Shown: piece after piece, positions 42,418-52,447 of the stretch
Numbering within the stretch: position 1 is the stretch's first letter
How the letters are laid out: each line of letters begins with the position of its first letter
Notes under the pieces: model-generated
Databases searched by the model: none
Told to the model about the DNA's origin: nothing
What the model saw: only the letters and a program-made list of their open reading frames with translations
Program-made: the position numbers and the translations under genes
DNA from: Paenibacillus sp. JJ-223
Lineage (GTDB): Bacteria; Bacillota; Bacilli; Paenibacillales; Paenibacillaceae
Assembly: GCF_927798175.1 (NCBI RefSeq)
Contig: NZ_CAKMMP010000003.1
Span: forward strand, 1 to 64,000
Direction: 5' to 3'
DNA length: 64,000 nucleotides

Positions 42418-43959
42418 ATGAGACAAGAATGGACACGTAAAATCGTACCGGCATTTCTCAGTCTGGCGCTCCTGCTGGTCGCGGGTTGCGGAAGCGGCAG
42501 CCCGAATGCCGGATCGCAGGACGGCGAGAATGGAGGAGGAAGCTCCGGTGCTGCCAAAGTCAAAGTATTCAAAAGCCACATGGGCGTAGGCACATTGCCT
42601 GCTGCGGATAATCCGCACGTGAAGTATGTCGAGGAGAAAACCGGCGTCCAATATGAACTGATCACGACACCTCCCGGATCGGAGCCGTCCGAATACTTGA
42701 ATTTGTTGATCGCTTCGAATGAGCTGCCGGATATTTTGCGCCCGATCGGAGGCGTGGAGCAAACGCTGATTCAGCAGGGCGGTGCGCTGCCATTGGATGA
42801 ACTGCTGCCCGAGTACGCACCCCATGTCTGGGAGAGCATTCCCCAGGAAGCGTGGGATATCGTGCGCTCCGCTTCGCCTGACGGCAAAATCTACTATGTG
42901 CCTAAAGTATTTCTGGTTCCCGAGCGTGCGCCACTCATTCGCAAGGATTGGCTGGATAAACTCGGATTGGAGATGCCTAAAACGACCGATGAATATGTGG
43001 AGGTACTGCGAGCTTTCCGGGACAAAGACCCGAACGGCAACGGCAAAGCGGATGAGCTGCCTACCAGCGGCAGGGAGTTCGGCCGATGGATGGACCATTT
43101 GTTTGCGATGTACGGGGTAGCCATGTGGGAAGGATATCCTGAATGGGACGAATATGACGGCAAAATCCAGTACGCAGGCGTAACGGACAACATGCGCGAG
43201 GCCATCAAGTTCATCCGGAAGTTATACGAAGAAAAATTGCTGGACAACGAAACGTTCCTCAACAAAGGGGAAGTATGGCAGGCCAAAATCAACAACAATC
43301 AAGTGGGCAGCTGGTATCATCTGCCGGCGAACGTGCGCGATCGGTACAATGCCATGCTGACGCAGGCGCCGGATGCTTACATTGCAGCGATGCCGCTGCC
43401 GAAAGCAGAGGGGTTCGAAGCGTTTGTCACGCAGAAAAGCATGGGTGAGCCGGAGTGGATGATTCCCACCGTAAACAAGGACAATGCCCCCAATGCCCTG
43501 AAATTGCTGGATTTTTTCTACAATGCTGAAAACGATGAATTTGGGCGCTTCGGCCTCGAGGGCGAACAGCATGAAGTCGTCAACGGACGCAAAGTGATCC
43601 TCCCGCCCGCAGACAACAAACCGCTTGCCCTGGGCATGAAAAATTTGACGACGGCAGAGGACATGAACAAACGAATCGAAGAAACGTATCCGGAAGACCA
43701 GCAGCAGATGGTCAAAGACATGTTTGTCGTCAGCACCGCCGATGCGCGCCAAATTGCCGGTGACGGACTCCCGGCCTCGGTATATGAAGGATTTCCGGAT
43801 ATCCAGTCCCATAAGTTGTTCCAGGAGGTTTTGACCAAAATTGTCATTGGTGAGCTCCCGATCGAGGCTTATGACGACTATGTGGACAAATGGTATGCTG
43901 CCGGCGGTGAAGCCGTGACCCAGCGAGTGCAGGAATGGTATGAGAAGGTTAAAAATTAA
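42418..43959 (+). CDS. Extracellular solute-binding lipoprotein, LipO type
   Basis: A 513-aa family-1-like binding protein, lipid-anchored at Cys24 (LLVAGC), with the usual LplA/LipO features: ENPHVKYVEEKTGV-type opening, LNLLIASNELPDI, RKDWLDKLGLEMPKTTDEYVEVL and a metal-like DPNGNGKADELP loop (DxNxNGxxDE) typical of this group. It delivers oligosaccharides to the two upstream permeases. GAGGGGGAC precedes ATG 42418. The gene is the last of the three transport genes; a 185-base gap follows before the regulator. Confidence 0.9.
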   Translation: MRQEWTRKIVPAFLSLALLLVAGCGSGSPNAGSQDGENGGGSSGAAKVKVFKSHMGVGTLPAADNPHVKYVEEKTGVQYELITTPPGSEPSEYLNLLIASNELPDILRPIGGVEQTLIQQGGALPLDELLPEYAPHVWESIPQEAWDIVRSASPDGKIYYVPKVFLVPERAPLIRKDWLDKLGLEMPKTTDEYVEVLRAFRDKDPNGNGKADELPTSGREFGRWMDHLFAMYGVAMWEGYPEWDEYDGKIQYAGVTDNMREAIKFIRKLYEEKLLDNETFLNKGEVWQAKINNNQVGSWYHLPANVRDRYNAMLTQAPDAYIAAMPLPKAEGFEAFVTQKSMGEPEWMIPTVNKDNAPNALKLLDFFYNAENDEFGRFGLEGEQHEVVNGRKVILPPADNKPLALGMKNLTTAEDMNKRIEETYPEDQQQMVKDMFVVSTADARQIAGDGLPASVYEGFPDIQSHKLFQEVLTKIVIGELPIEAYDDYVDKWYAAGGEAVTQRVQEWYEKVKN

Positions 43960-44144
43960 AAACATGCATTCGCTAACCTCCCCATGGCTTGCGAGCAGTT
44001 CGATGGCAAAAAAGGCGAAATTTCGTAGAAACGCGGGAAATGATGACGAGACGGGGGAGGAAAATTAGGAGGTAGGGCCGGGTCGTCTTGGTCACATCAC
44101 CGCTGTATAATGGCGTTATCACGCAAATAAGGTGGGAGACGGCC

Positions 44145-46439
44145 ATGCCCCTTTCGTTTTTGAAATGGTTGAAATTTAATTTGACCAATACCCAAACCCG
44201 GCTGCTGCTGATTTTGACGATTGCGGTGTTCGCCATCATCATCGCCGTTGGCATGACGACGTATTATTCCTCCAAATCCGTGCTGCAGCAGGAGCTTAGC
44301 GAACCCCAACATCAGATGCTGCGCATCGGCATGAACGACATTGACGAGATGATGCGGGAAAGCGACCAAATCGCGGTCAAAATCGCCCTGAACGGGAACG
44401 TGTATCAATTTCTGACGAGCGACGTCCAGGCTTCGTACCAAAACATCACCGAGCTGCTGAAGTTTATGGAAACGCTGATCAGCAGCACGTCTTTCATTAA
44501 AAGCGCTTACATTTATGACGTGGAACGTGGAAGCATGGTTGCTTTTCCCCAAGGATTCAGTTCAAGCAAAGCCAACTTTCCCGATTCCGGTTGGGTAGAC
44601 GTTGCCGATGATTTTAAGGACCGGCCCATGCTGGTCAAGCAGCGGGAAATCCCGTCGGCCTCGGGCCCACCTGCCAGGCAAATCACGCTTTATCGCAAAA
44701 TCATGATATCGGGCCAGTTCAAGGGCATCATTGCCGTGAATTTCAAATCGGAGCAGATGTTCAGGCATATGCTGCAATCGTCGGTCTCCCGCCTTGACAG
44801 CCGCCGTTTGATTCTGGATGTAGATCATCAACCGTTATACGAGCTGGGAAATTATCGCGTTGGGGCAGAAGTGGTGGATCAGGTCCTCTCACAGCTGGAT
44901 GGGGAGAAGATCGGGGAATTCGAGCACGAAGGCAAAACCTTGCTTGCTTCGCAAATCGTGTCCCCGTATACCGGTTGGCGCTACTTGTCCGTCATTTCGC
45001 AAGACAGCCTGCTCGCGAGCGCGCAGAAGATCCGCAATACCGTTTTTGTCGTATCGCTGCTTGCGCTTGCGGCCGGGGCGGCGGCCATTGCCTTCTACAA
45101 TGCATCCGCCTTCAGGCCGGTGAAGCGGATGCGACAACTGCTCAGCGGTTATGACAGGGTACGGATGGATACGGGCACGATCGATCTGGAGAAAATCACG
45201 AGCCAGCTGCTCACGGACCATGCCCAGCAGGCGATGAATTTGCGGCAAACGCTGCCGGAGGCTTCGAGCAAATTTTTGATGGACATCCATGCCGGCCATA
45301 TGTCCGGGACCCGGGAACTCAGCGAGAAGTGGGAGCGATATTTCAGGGAATGGGATCCAGCGCCGCTCATCATCGCAATGTTGTCGATCGACGACTATGA
45401 GGCATGGTGTAAACGATTCAACAAACCGGATCATTCCCTGTTGAAGTTCGCCATCGCCAATATCGCAGCCGAGCTGCTGTCCGGGCAATGGCGCGTGCTG
45501 ACCGCCGATCTTGGAAGAGATCGCATGATGGTGATGCTTCAGCCGCTTGGCCGTTTCAGTGACGGCGACGCAGTGACTGCCATCGGAGAGACACTCCCGA
45601 TGATTCGCAGGCTGCTCAAATTCCAGGTGTCGGCAGGGGTCAGCGCGAATCACGACGGATATATGCACTTGCAAAAAGCGATGCAGGAAGCCGAGCTCGC
45701 CTTGGACTATAGGCTTTATCGGGGTTATGAGCAAGCGATTCCGTTTCGTGAGGTGGCTGCTGCGCCATTGGACGATGGTGTTAGTGAAGATCAGGAGACG
45801 ATGGCTCCTTTGACGGAGAGTATCGAAGCCGGTCATGCGGAGGCGGCGCTCCATGTGTTGGATAAAATGCTCTCTCGCCTGCAGCAGGAGAATACGCACC
45901 CTTCGAGAGCCATGGCCTGTTTGCGATCCGTGGCTGAAACGTTGGAAACCCTTCGTTTAAGTCGTGCCGCGGAATGCCGCGATCTTGAATTGTCCAGCTT
46001 GCGCACGATGCATCTGGAGGATGTCCAGGCGCTGCTTAAAGAGCAGGTCGAGGCGATGTGCGCGTGGTTTGGCGGCATGCTGCTCAGCAAGGATTTCGTT
46101 CTGTGCCAGCAGATGATTGCGTTCATGAACGATCATCTGGAGGAGCCCATAGGCATTCAGGACATTGCCGAGCACGCCGGGATCGGTACCAGCCTCGCCA
46201 GCCAGCTTTTCAAACAGGAAATGAACGAAACCATCCATGGATATTTCACCAAATTGCGGATGGAGCGTGCATGCAGGCTGCTGGTGGACACCGATTATAA
46301 AATCTCGGAAATCGCTTCCATGGTGGGGTACCAGCACGAGAACAGCTTTATTCGCGTATATCGCAAAACGAAGGACATTACTCCGGGGAAATACAGGGAG
46401 ATGATGCGCACCCGAAGGGATTCCTTGTTGGAGCCTTGA
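44145..46439 (+). CDS. Membrane-bound AraC-family regulator (YesN/YtdP-like)
   Basis: A 764-aa regulator with a first span near residues 18-42, an outside sensor domain of about 250 residues (dCache-like), a second span near 300-322, a degenerate GGDEF-like middle region, and a C-terminal AraC DNA-binding domain with two helix-turn-helix motifs (IQDIAEHAGIGTSLASQLF, ISEIASMVGYQHENSFIRVY). ATG 44145 follows AAGGTGG; a TTG at 44088 in frame is unlikely. Such one-component sensors typically detect sugars outside and switch on the adjacent LplBC-type transporter and hydrolases. Confidence 0.88.
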   Translation: MPLSFLKWLKFNLTNTQTRLLLILTIAVFAIIIAVGMTTYYSSKSVLQQELSEPQHQMLRIGMNDIDEMMRESDQIAVKIALNGNVYQFLTSDVQASYQNITELLKFMETLISSTSFIKSAYIYDVERGSMVAFPQGFSSSKANFPDSGWVDVADDFKDRPMLVKQREIPSASGPPARQITLYRKIMISGQFKGIIAVNFKSEQMFRHMLQSSVSRLDSRRLILDVDHQPLYELGNYRVGAEVVDQVLSQLDGEKIGEFEHEGKTLLASQIVSPYTGWRYLSVISQDSLLASAQKIRNTVFVVSLLALAAGAAAIAFYNASAFRPVKRMRQLLSGYDRVRMDTGTIDLEKITSQLLTDHAQQAMNLRQTLPEASSKFLMDIHAGHMSGTRELSEKWERYFREWDPAPLIIAMLSIDDYEAWCKRFNKPDHSLLKFAIANIAAELLSGQWRVLTADLGRDRMMVMLQPLGRFSDGDAVTAIGETLPMIRRLLKFQVSAGVSANHDGYMHLQKAMQEAELALDYRLYRGYEQAIPFREVAAAPLDDGVSEDQETMAPLTESIEAGHAEAALHVLDKMLSRLQQENTHPSRAMACLRSVAETLETLRLSRAAECRDLELSSLRTMHLEDVQALLKEQVEAMCAWFGGMLLSKDFVLCQQMIAFMNDHLEEPIGIQDIAEHAGIGTSLASQLFKQEMNETIHGYFTKLRMERACRLLVDTDYKISEIASMVGYQHENSFIRVYRKTKDITPGKYREMMRTRRDSLLEP

Positions 46440-46495
46440 AGATTTTGCTGTGTATTTCTCAGTTTTGAACGGAGTTGAAAAGGAGGAGCGGACAT

Positions 46496-48556
46496 ATGAT
46501 GGATCGCCAATCGATCGTCACTAGAAACCATCCGGTGCTGACGCGGATCGAACCCCTGTCACCTTTATCAGTAGGCAACGGGGAATTTGGATTCAGCGCC
46601 GATTTCACAGGGCTCCAGACCTTTCCGGAAGCCTACGAAATTCCTTTGGGAACCCAATCCGCTTGGGGTTGGCATTCAACCGGAGGCCGCCATGTATTCG
46701 GTGACGAGCATATCGTCTTCCAGCCTTTCGATACCTATGGCCGGCAAGTATTATATCCGATGAAACCGGAAGGCAAAGACGAGGCCTATCATTGGCTGCG
46801 CCAAAATCCGCATCGTCTCCAGCTTGGACGCATCTCGTTTCGGCTGCTGCGGCAAGACGGACAAGAGGCGGAGTTGAGCGACGTTGTTCCGATCCGTCAG
46901 GAGATGCATCTCTGGACAGGCGTGCTTCACAGCATCTTCGCGGTGCAAGGTACGGAAGTCAGGGTGGAAACGACCTGTGATCCGCAGCGGGATTGCATCG
47001 GCATTCGCGTGCACTCCGCTTTGATTCGCGAAAATCGCCTGCAGCTGTTCGTTGCGTTCCCTTCACCGGACATGACCCACCGCAGCTGGTCGAAGTCTGT
47101 TTTTCCGGAATGGAACCGGGATGACAGGCACAGCACGGCGCTGATCGAAACAAGGGATGGTTCCGCTGCATGGAAACGTTTGCTGGATGAAGACGAATAT
47201 GCCGTGAAATGGATGTGGGACAAAGGGCGGCTGACGCAAACGGGAACTCACGAATTTACGCTAATGCCGCGCATGGATTCCGACTCGGAAAGCTGGGAAT
47301 GCAGCATCGCGTTTGCTCCCCGTAATCCGGAGCCGCAGCCGGCGCATGCCATTATGCAAGCAAGCTCGGATCACTGGCAGCGATTTTGGAATGGCGGGGC
47401 CGCCGTCGATTTGTCCGGCAGCACGGACCCGCGCGCTGCCGAACTGGAACGGCGGATCGTGTTATCCCAGTTCCTCTCTGCCGTACACAGCGCAGGAAGC
47501 ATGCCGCCGCAGGAAACGGGGTACATGTACAACAGCTGGTTCGGCAAAATGCATCTGGAGATGCATTGGTGGCATGCGGCGCATTTTCCGCTGTGGGGGC
47601 GTGCCGATCTGCTGCTGAGAAGCATGGATTGGTATGTGGCCATCCTGCCGGAGGCTCGCAAATTGGCTCGTTCCCAGGGCTATGCGGGTGCCCGCTGGCC
47701 CAAGATGGTCGCGTACGATGGGCAGCAATCGCCGTCGCCCGTCGCACCGGGTTTGATCTGGCAGCAGCCGCATCCGACGGCACTGGCCGAAATGTGTTAT
47801 GCAGCACGCCCGGAGGTATCGTTGCTGGAACGATACAAAGACATCGTGTTCGAGGCGGCTGATTTTATGGTTTCCTATGCTCATTGGGATGACGAAAAGA
47901 AGGCGTATGTTCTGGGTCCGCCGCTCATTCCGGCACAGGAAAACCATGCCATGGCCGAAAGCCTGAATCCGCCGTATGAGCTGGAATACTGGAAATACGG
48001 GCTGGACATTGCGGTGCGATGGGCAGAACGGCTGGGCATAACAGCTCCGCCGGAATGGATCGATGTGGCCTCTCAAATGGCGAAACCGCGGCATGAGGAA
48101 GGCGTGTACCTTGCGCATGAACACTGCCCGAACACCTTTACCGCCAAAAATCAGGATCATCCATCGATGCTCGGAGCGCTCGGCCTGCTGCCTGGCTCCT
48201 TGGTCGACAAAGGCATCATGAAAGAAACGCTGCTCAAGGTAAAGCAATGCTGGGACTGGGAGTCTGCCTGGGGGTGGGATTTCCCGATGTGCGCCATGAC
48301 GGCGGCCAGGCTGAACGAACCTGAGCTCGCCGTCGATTTCCTGCTGATGGAGGCGACGAAGAACACGTATTTGCCAAATGGACACAACTATCAAAGACCC
48401 GGACTATGGGCATACCTGCCCGGAAATGGCGGATTGCTGACGGCGGTGGCGATGATGGCCGCAGGATGGACGGGAGCCGCTGAACGGGAGAATCCGGGAT
48501 TTCCGCAAGACGGGAGCTGGAACGTGAAGTGGGAAGGGCTTAAACCGTTGCTTTGA
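46496..48556 (+). CDS. Six-hairpin glycosidase-like protein of unknown specificity
   Basis: A 686-aa cytoplasmic protein with no signal peptide. The N-terminal half is beta-rich; the C-terminal half looks like an (alpha/alpha)6 toroid with many Trp/His/Glu motifs (TGYMYNSWFGKMHLEMHWWH, GARWPKMVAYDGQQSP, LPNGHNYQRPGLWAYLPGN). Its EMHWWHAAHF segment is like those of GH65/GH95-type clans. I cannot place it in a named family from sequence alone. AAAAGGAGGAG is before ATG 46496. It sits between the regulator and the GH105 gene, so an oligosaccharide-trimming role is inferred. Confidence 0.7.
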   Translation: MMDRQSIVTRNHPVLTRIEPLSPLSVGNGEFGFSADFTGLQTFPEAYEIPLGTQSAWGWHSTGGRHVFGDEHIVFQPFDTYGRQVLYPMKPEGKDEAYHWLRQNPHRLQLGRISFRLLRQDGQEAELSDVVPIRQEMHLWTGVLHSIFAVQGTEVRVETTCDPQRDCIGIRVHSALIRENRLQLFVAFPSPDMTHRSWSKSVFPEWNRDDRHSTALIETRDGSAAWKRLLDEDEYAVKWMWDKGRLTQTGTHEFTLMPRMDSDSESWECSIAFAPRNPEPQPAHAIMQASSDHWQRFWNGGAAVDLSGSTDPRAAELERRIVLSQFLSAVHSAGSMPPQETGYMYNSWFGKMHLEMHWWHAAHFPLWGRADLLLRSMDWYVAILPEARKLARSQGYAGARWPKMVAYDGQQSPSPVAPGLIWQQPHPTALAEMCYAARPEVSLLERYKDIVFEAADFMVSYAHWDDEKKAYVLGPPLIPAQENHAMAESLNPPYELEYWKYGLDIAVRWAERLGITAPPEWIDVASQMAKPRHEEGVYLAHEHCPNTFTAKNQDHPSMLGALGLLPGSLVDKGIMKETLLKVKQCWDWESAWGWDFPMCAMTAARLNEPELAVDFLLMEATKNTYLPNGHNYQRPGLWAYLPGNGGLLTAVAMMAAGWTGAAERENPGFPQDGSWNVKWEGLKPLL

Positions 48557-48636
48557 TGACCAGTTTCATCTTTATTCATAACAACACCTGGCACTTGTCG
48601 GGCAATCGTTGAAGAACACGACAGGGGGAGAGCGAT

Positions 48637-49782
48637 ATGGGCGAAATGTCGGCAAACGCAATACAGCGGCAAAGCAGAATGTCCGCCAAAATCGCGGATA
48701 CGCTGCTGTCCGAGTGCACGGACGGGAACCACCCGAAGCTTGCGGGAAAATGGGGCTACGTTGCCGGAATGACGCTGATGGCCCTAGAGCGTGCGGCAGC
48801 CTGGAATAAAGAAGCGAAATATGCGGAAATGGTCCACCGCCACATGGACGGCTTGATTGGCGACGACGGAACGATCCGGACCTACTGTCTGGAAGACTAT
48901 AACCTGGACATGATCAATGAAGGGAAAAACCTCTTTTCCCAGTGGAAAAAAACGGGCGACGAGAAATACCGCCTGGCGATATTGCGGCTGGTCGCGCAGT
49001 TGAAAGGACAGCCGCGCACGAGCGAGGGCGGGTTCTGGCATAAGAAGATTTATCCGTATCAAATGTGGCTGGACGGCGTGTACATGTCCTCTCCGTTTTT
49101 GGCCGAATATGCCAGTACGTTCGATCATCCTGAGAGCTTCGATGAAGCGGCACGTCAAATATTGCTGATCGAGCGGAGAACGCGCAATTCCAAGACGGGG
49201 CTGTTGCATCATGCCTGGGACGAGAGCAGGGAGCAGCGTTGGTGCGACAAGGAAACCGGCCAATCTTTTCATGTCTGGGGCCGGGCGATGGGCTGGTATG
49301 CGATGGCTGTGGTCGATGCGTTGGAGCATTTTCCGATCGATCACTCGCAGCGCGGGCAGATCATGGGCATTTTCGAGCGGATGGCTTATGCGATTGCCCA
49401 CGCGCAGGACCATGACAGCGGGCTATGGTATCAGGTCATGGACCAGAACGGCAGGGAAGGCAATTACCTGGAAGCTTCCGCTTCCTGCATGCTGACTTAT
49501 GCGCTGGCGAAGGGACTGCGGCTTCGGTATTTGGCCGAGTTGGATCGCAGCGTCATTGAACGTGCGTATGATGGAATTTTGAACAGGCTGGTTACCGAGG
49601 ATGAAAAGGGGATACACCTGCACCATATTTGCCACGGCGCAGGCCTTGGCGGCAAGAAATACAGGGACGGCTCATACGCTTATTACATTAACGAAGAGAT
49701 CGTGAGTGATGCGCAGATGGGCGTTGCTCCGTTCCTGCTGGCCAGCATTGAAATGGAGAAGCTCGGGGCAGGAGAACCATGA
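48637..49782 (+). CDS. Unsaturated rhamnogalacturonyl hydrolase-like GH105 enzyme (YteR/YesR type)
   Basis: A 381-aa (alpha/alpha)6 hydrolase. GH105 enzymes remove the unsaturated uronic acid left on oligosaccharides by pectin or rhamnogalacturonan lyases. Visible: the catalytic Asp146 in YQMWLDGVYMSSPFL, the motif FHVWGRAMGWYAMA and YLEASASCMLTYALAKG. No signal peptide, so it acts inside on imported oligomers. GGGGGAG precedes ATG 48637. The stop overlaps the GH95 start by four bases (ATGA), so the two are coupled. Confidence 0.9.
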   Translation: MGEMSANAIQRQSRMSAKIADTLLSECTDGNHPKLAGKWGYVAGMTLMALERAAAWNKEAKYAEMVHRHMDGLIGDDGTIRTYCLEDYNLDMINEGKNLFSQWKKTGDEKYRLAILRLVAQLKGQPRTSEGGFWHKKIYPYQMWLDGVYMSSPFLAEYASTFDHPESFDEAARQILLIERRTRNSKTGLLHHAWDESREQRWCDKETGQSFHVWGRAMGWYAMAVVDALEHFPIDHSQRGQIMGIFERMAYAIAHAQDHDSGLWYQVMDQNGREGNYLEASASCMLTYALAKGLRLRYLAELDRSVIERAYDGILNRLVTEDEKGIHLHHICHGAGLGGKKYRDGSYAYYINEEIVSDAQMGVAPFLLASIEMEKLGAGEP

Positions 49783-52367
49783 GCAGCTTGGCAGGAGATT
49801 CGAATGCCGCCAGACCGGACCAAAACAGACTGCTGTTGAAATATCCTGCATCGTGGTGGCAAGGCATGTGGCGTGAAGCGCTTCCTTCGGGCAACGGCAG
49901 ACTTGGCGCTTCCGTTCAGGGAGGCGTTCAGGAGGAAATTGTGTTATTGCAGCATGCCGATCTATGGCATTGGGGCCAAAAGCACGAACTGCCTGACGTC
50001 AGTCATACGCTGCCGGAGACGCGTCGCCTGATGGATGAGGAACGTTATTTGGAGGCGAGCTGGCATTTGACGCGAACGCTGCAGTCGCTCGGGTATGCCT
50101 CCAGGTTGTCTTCGCGATTTCCGATGGTGGCGCTAACCGTAACGATGCCTGGCAACCGTGCTTTCCGCAGCTACCGCCGGGAACTGGAGATGGACACGGG
50201 TGAGGTTCAGGTTCGCTGGCAAGACGGCGAGCGGGAATACTCCAGATGTTTGTTCGTCTCCCGGGCGGACGATTGCATCGTCTATAAGGTGGAAGGGAGA
50301 GAGCTGGAAAGAACAAACCCTATAAAGGGTACGGAAAACCGGGCTGGAGCATCGCCTGAAGGTCCGCTCGAAGGTTGGATCGAAGGAATGATCGGGCTGC
50401 GGTTTCACCCCGGCGACAAGGTGCGGGAGGATGACGAATTCAAGGCTTTGGCGTCTTCGATCACTGTAAGAGTAGAAGACAACACGATCTATTACGGTGG
50501 CCGCAACGATGACGGGCAAGATTTTGGCGCGGTGCTTGTATTGAATCCTTTAGATGGCGGGCACACGGTAAGGAAGAATTCAACGGATGTAGGCAGTACT
50601 GCTCAAAAGGGCAGTGACAAGCAGGCTGAAGGTTCAGGCAAAGCTGATCAACACGAAGGAAGCGGCCAAGCGCTTGCGGGTCATCTCCATTTTCGAATGC
50701 CAGGCACATGGCTGATTTTGGTCAAAGTGTTTGCGACCGGGGAAAGGCAGCGGCAGTGGCCTCGGTTAAAAGAGGAACTGTCGCAGCTCGCCTCCGATTA
50801 CGATGTTTTGCTCGCCAGGCATGTCGCGCTGCATCAACCGCTATTCCGCTCTGTCGGACTTGATCTGGATGATGAAGGCGATGATGGCCGCTGCAATGAA
50901 GAGATGCTTCTGGCAGCCTATGAAGGCGCCGCTCCTGCGGGGCTGGTTCGCAAACTTTGGGCTTTCGGCAGGTACCTTTTCATCAGTGGAACGCATGAGC
51001 ACGGGCAAACGCCTTTTGGTCTTTATGGCTTGTGGGGCGGGGATTACCGGCTGATCTGGGGCCATCACATGGCCAACGAAAACGTGCAAATGATGCATTG
51101 GCATTCCAATGTGGGCGGGTTGTCCTGCCTGAACCGGGCATTGTTCCGTTACTATAACGGTTTAATGGAGGATTTTCGGGATAATGCACGCAAGCTCTAC
51201 GGCTGCCGGGGCATCTATATCCCTGCCGGAACGACGCCGGGCATCGGTGTGCCGAACCAGATCGTGCCGGTTATCATGAACTGGACCGGAGCAGCGGGCT
51301 GGCTTGCCAGGCATTATTACGAACATTACAGATATACCGGCGACCTGCATTTTCTGCGGGACGAAGCTTTGCCGTTTATGCGTGAGGCTTTGCTGTTTTA
51401 TGAGGACTTTCTGGTGCCGGGCCCGGACGGGAAATATATCATCTATCCATCGGTATCTCCGGAGAACACGCCGCAGAACTTCATGCCCAAAGACGGACAG
51501 CAGCTTGCACATCCAATGCCCACCGCTATGAATGCTACCATGGATGTGGCCATCGTGAAGGAATTGCTTCAGCATACGATTCAGGCCAGCCATTTGCTCG
51601 GCATTCACAAAGAAGACATCCCGCGCTGGGAAGCCATGCTCGGCCGTTTGCCTGCGTATATGGTCAATCCGGCCGGCGCAGTGAAGGAATGGCTGTATCC
51701 CGCGTTCGAGGATCGGCAGGATCATCGTCATCTTTCGCATATGTATCCGGTTTTTCCGGGACAGGAGGTGACCCGTGAGCAGCAGCCGGAGCTTTTCAAA
51801 GCATTCGAAACGGCGGTGCATCAGCGCCGACTCGGCGCCCAGAGCGGCTGGTCGCTTGCACATATGTCTTCCGTCTATGCACGCCTGGGCGATGGTGATC
51901 GGGCACTGGAGTGTCTGGACGTTCTCGCGCGCTCCTGCGTGCTCCATAACGGTTTTACCCTGCATAATGACTGGCGCCAAATGGGGGTGAGTATGACGAT
52001 GCCTGCTGCACCCGTGCAGTTGGATGCCAATTTGGGCTGGGTCAATGCGGTACAGGAAATGCTGCTATACGTTTCACCGCAGTGGATCAAACTGCTGCCG
52101 GCATTGCCGTCCTCATGGGTGAAGGGTTCTTTCCGCGATTGGCGCATACCGGAAGGAAGCCTGTCTCTCCACTGGGATCGGTCAGCAGGAGCATTCCGCG
52201 CAGAAATAAGCGCCCTTCGTCCGATGGTTGCCAAGCTTCAATTGCCGCCATGGGTTCCAGGCATTCATGCCTATGGACGAAAGGATGGCATTTCGGGACC
52301 GATGGCGCCGGGTGAGTATAACCTACAATTAGAAGCCGGGGAGAGGCTTGTGGTTGAACAGGCATGA
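49779..52367 (+). CDS. GH95-family glycoside hydrolase (alpha-L-fucosidase/galactosidase type)
   Basis: An 862-aa hydrolase with the GH95 order: beta-sandwich start (LPSGNGRLGASVQGG, IVLLQHADLWHWG), a linker, the (alpha/alpha)6 catalytic part (GGDYRLIWGHHMANENVQMMHWHSN as two adjoining segments) and a beta-sheet end. Residues about 254-297 are an unusual Gly/Ser/Lys/Gln-rich insert. No signal peptide, so it is cytoplasmic. It overlaps the GH105 gene by four bases. GH95 members act on alpha-L-fucose or alpha-L-galactose side chains; the catalytic Asn/Asp set needs alignment to decide. Confidence 0.85.
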   Translation: MSSLAGDSNAARPDQNRLLLKYPASWWQGMWREALPSGNGRLGASVQGGVQEEIVLLQHADLWHWGQKHELPDVSHTLPETRRLMDEERYLEASWHLTRTLQSLGYASRLSSRFPMVALTVTMPGNRAFRSYRRELEMDTGEVQVRWQDGEREYSRCLFVSRADDCIVYKVEGRELERTNPIKGTENRAGASPEGPLEGWIEGMIGLRFHPGDKVREDDEFKALASSITVRVEDNTIYYGGRNDDGQDFGAVLVLNPLDGGHTVRKNSTDVGSTAQKGSDKQAEGSGKADQHEGSGQALAGHLHFRMPGTWLILVKVFATGERQRQWPRLKEELSQLASDYDVLLARHVALHQPLFRSVGLDLDDEGDDGRCNEEMLLAAYEGAAPAGLVRKLWAFGRYLFISGTHEHGQTPFGLYGLWGGDYRLIWGHHMANENVQMMHWHSNVGGLSCLNRALFRYYNGLMEDFRDNARKLYGCRGIYIPAGTTPGIGVPNQIVPVIMNWTGAAGWLARHYYEHYRYTGDLHFLRDEALPFMREALLFYEDFLVPGPDGKYIIYPSVSPENTPQNFMPKDGQQLAHPMPTAMNATMDVAIVKELLQHTIQASHLLGIHKEDIPRWEAMLGRLPAYMVNPAGAVKEWLYPAFEDRQDHRHLSHMYPVFPGQEVTREQQPELFKAFETAVHQRRLGAQSGWSLAHMSSVYARLGDGDRALECLDVLARSCVLHNGFTLHNDWRQMGVSMTMPAAPVQLDANLGWVNAVQEMLLYVSPQWIKLLPALPSSWVKGSFRDWRIPEGSLSLHWDRSAGAFRAEISALRPMVAKLQLPPWVPGIHAYGRKDGISGPMAPGEYNLQLEAGERLVVEQA

Positions 52368-52447
52368 TGTCAAAATGATGAACTGGATGTTATAATTTGG
52401 TTTTAATACATTAGCTGAGTAGAGCAGAGAAAGGTGAGATGAGGAGC

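Noticed and set aside
44889-45899. Open frame of 336 codons on the minus strand opposite the AraC/YesN gene
   Set aside because: It is antisense to a conserved regulator, has no ribosome site and shows no known fold.
47462-48394. Open frame of 310 codons on the minus strand within the six-hairpin-like gene
   Set aside because: The coding signal and ribosome site support the plus strand; no motif is seen in the minus frame.
51162-51980. Open frame of 272 codons on the minus strand within the GH95 gene
   Set aside because: It is antisense to the conserved catalytic region; Arg/His-rich composition marks it as a shadow.
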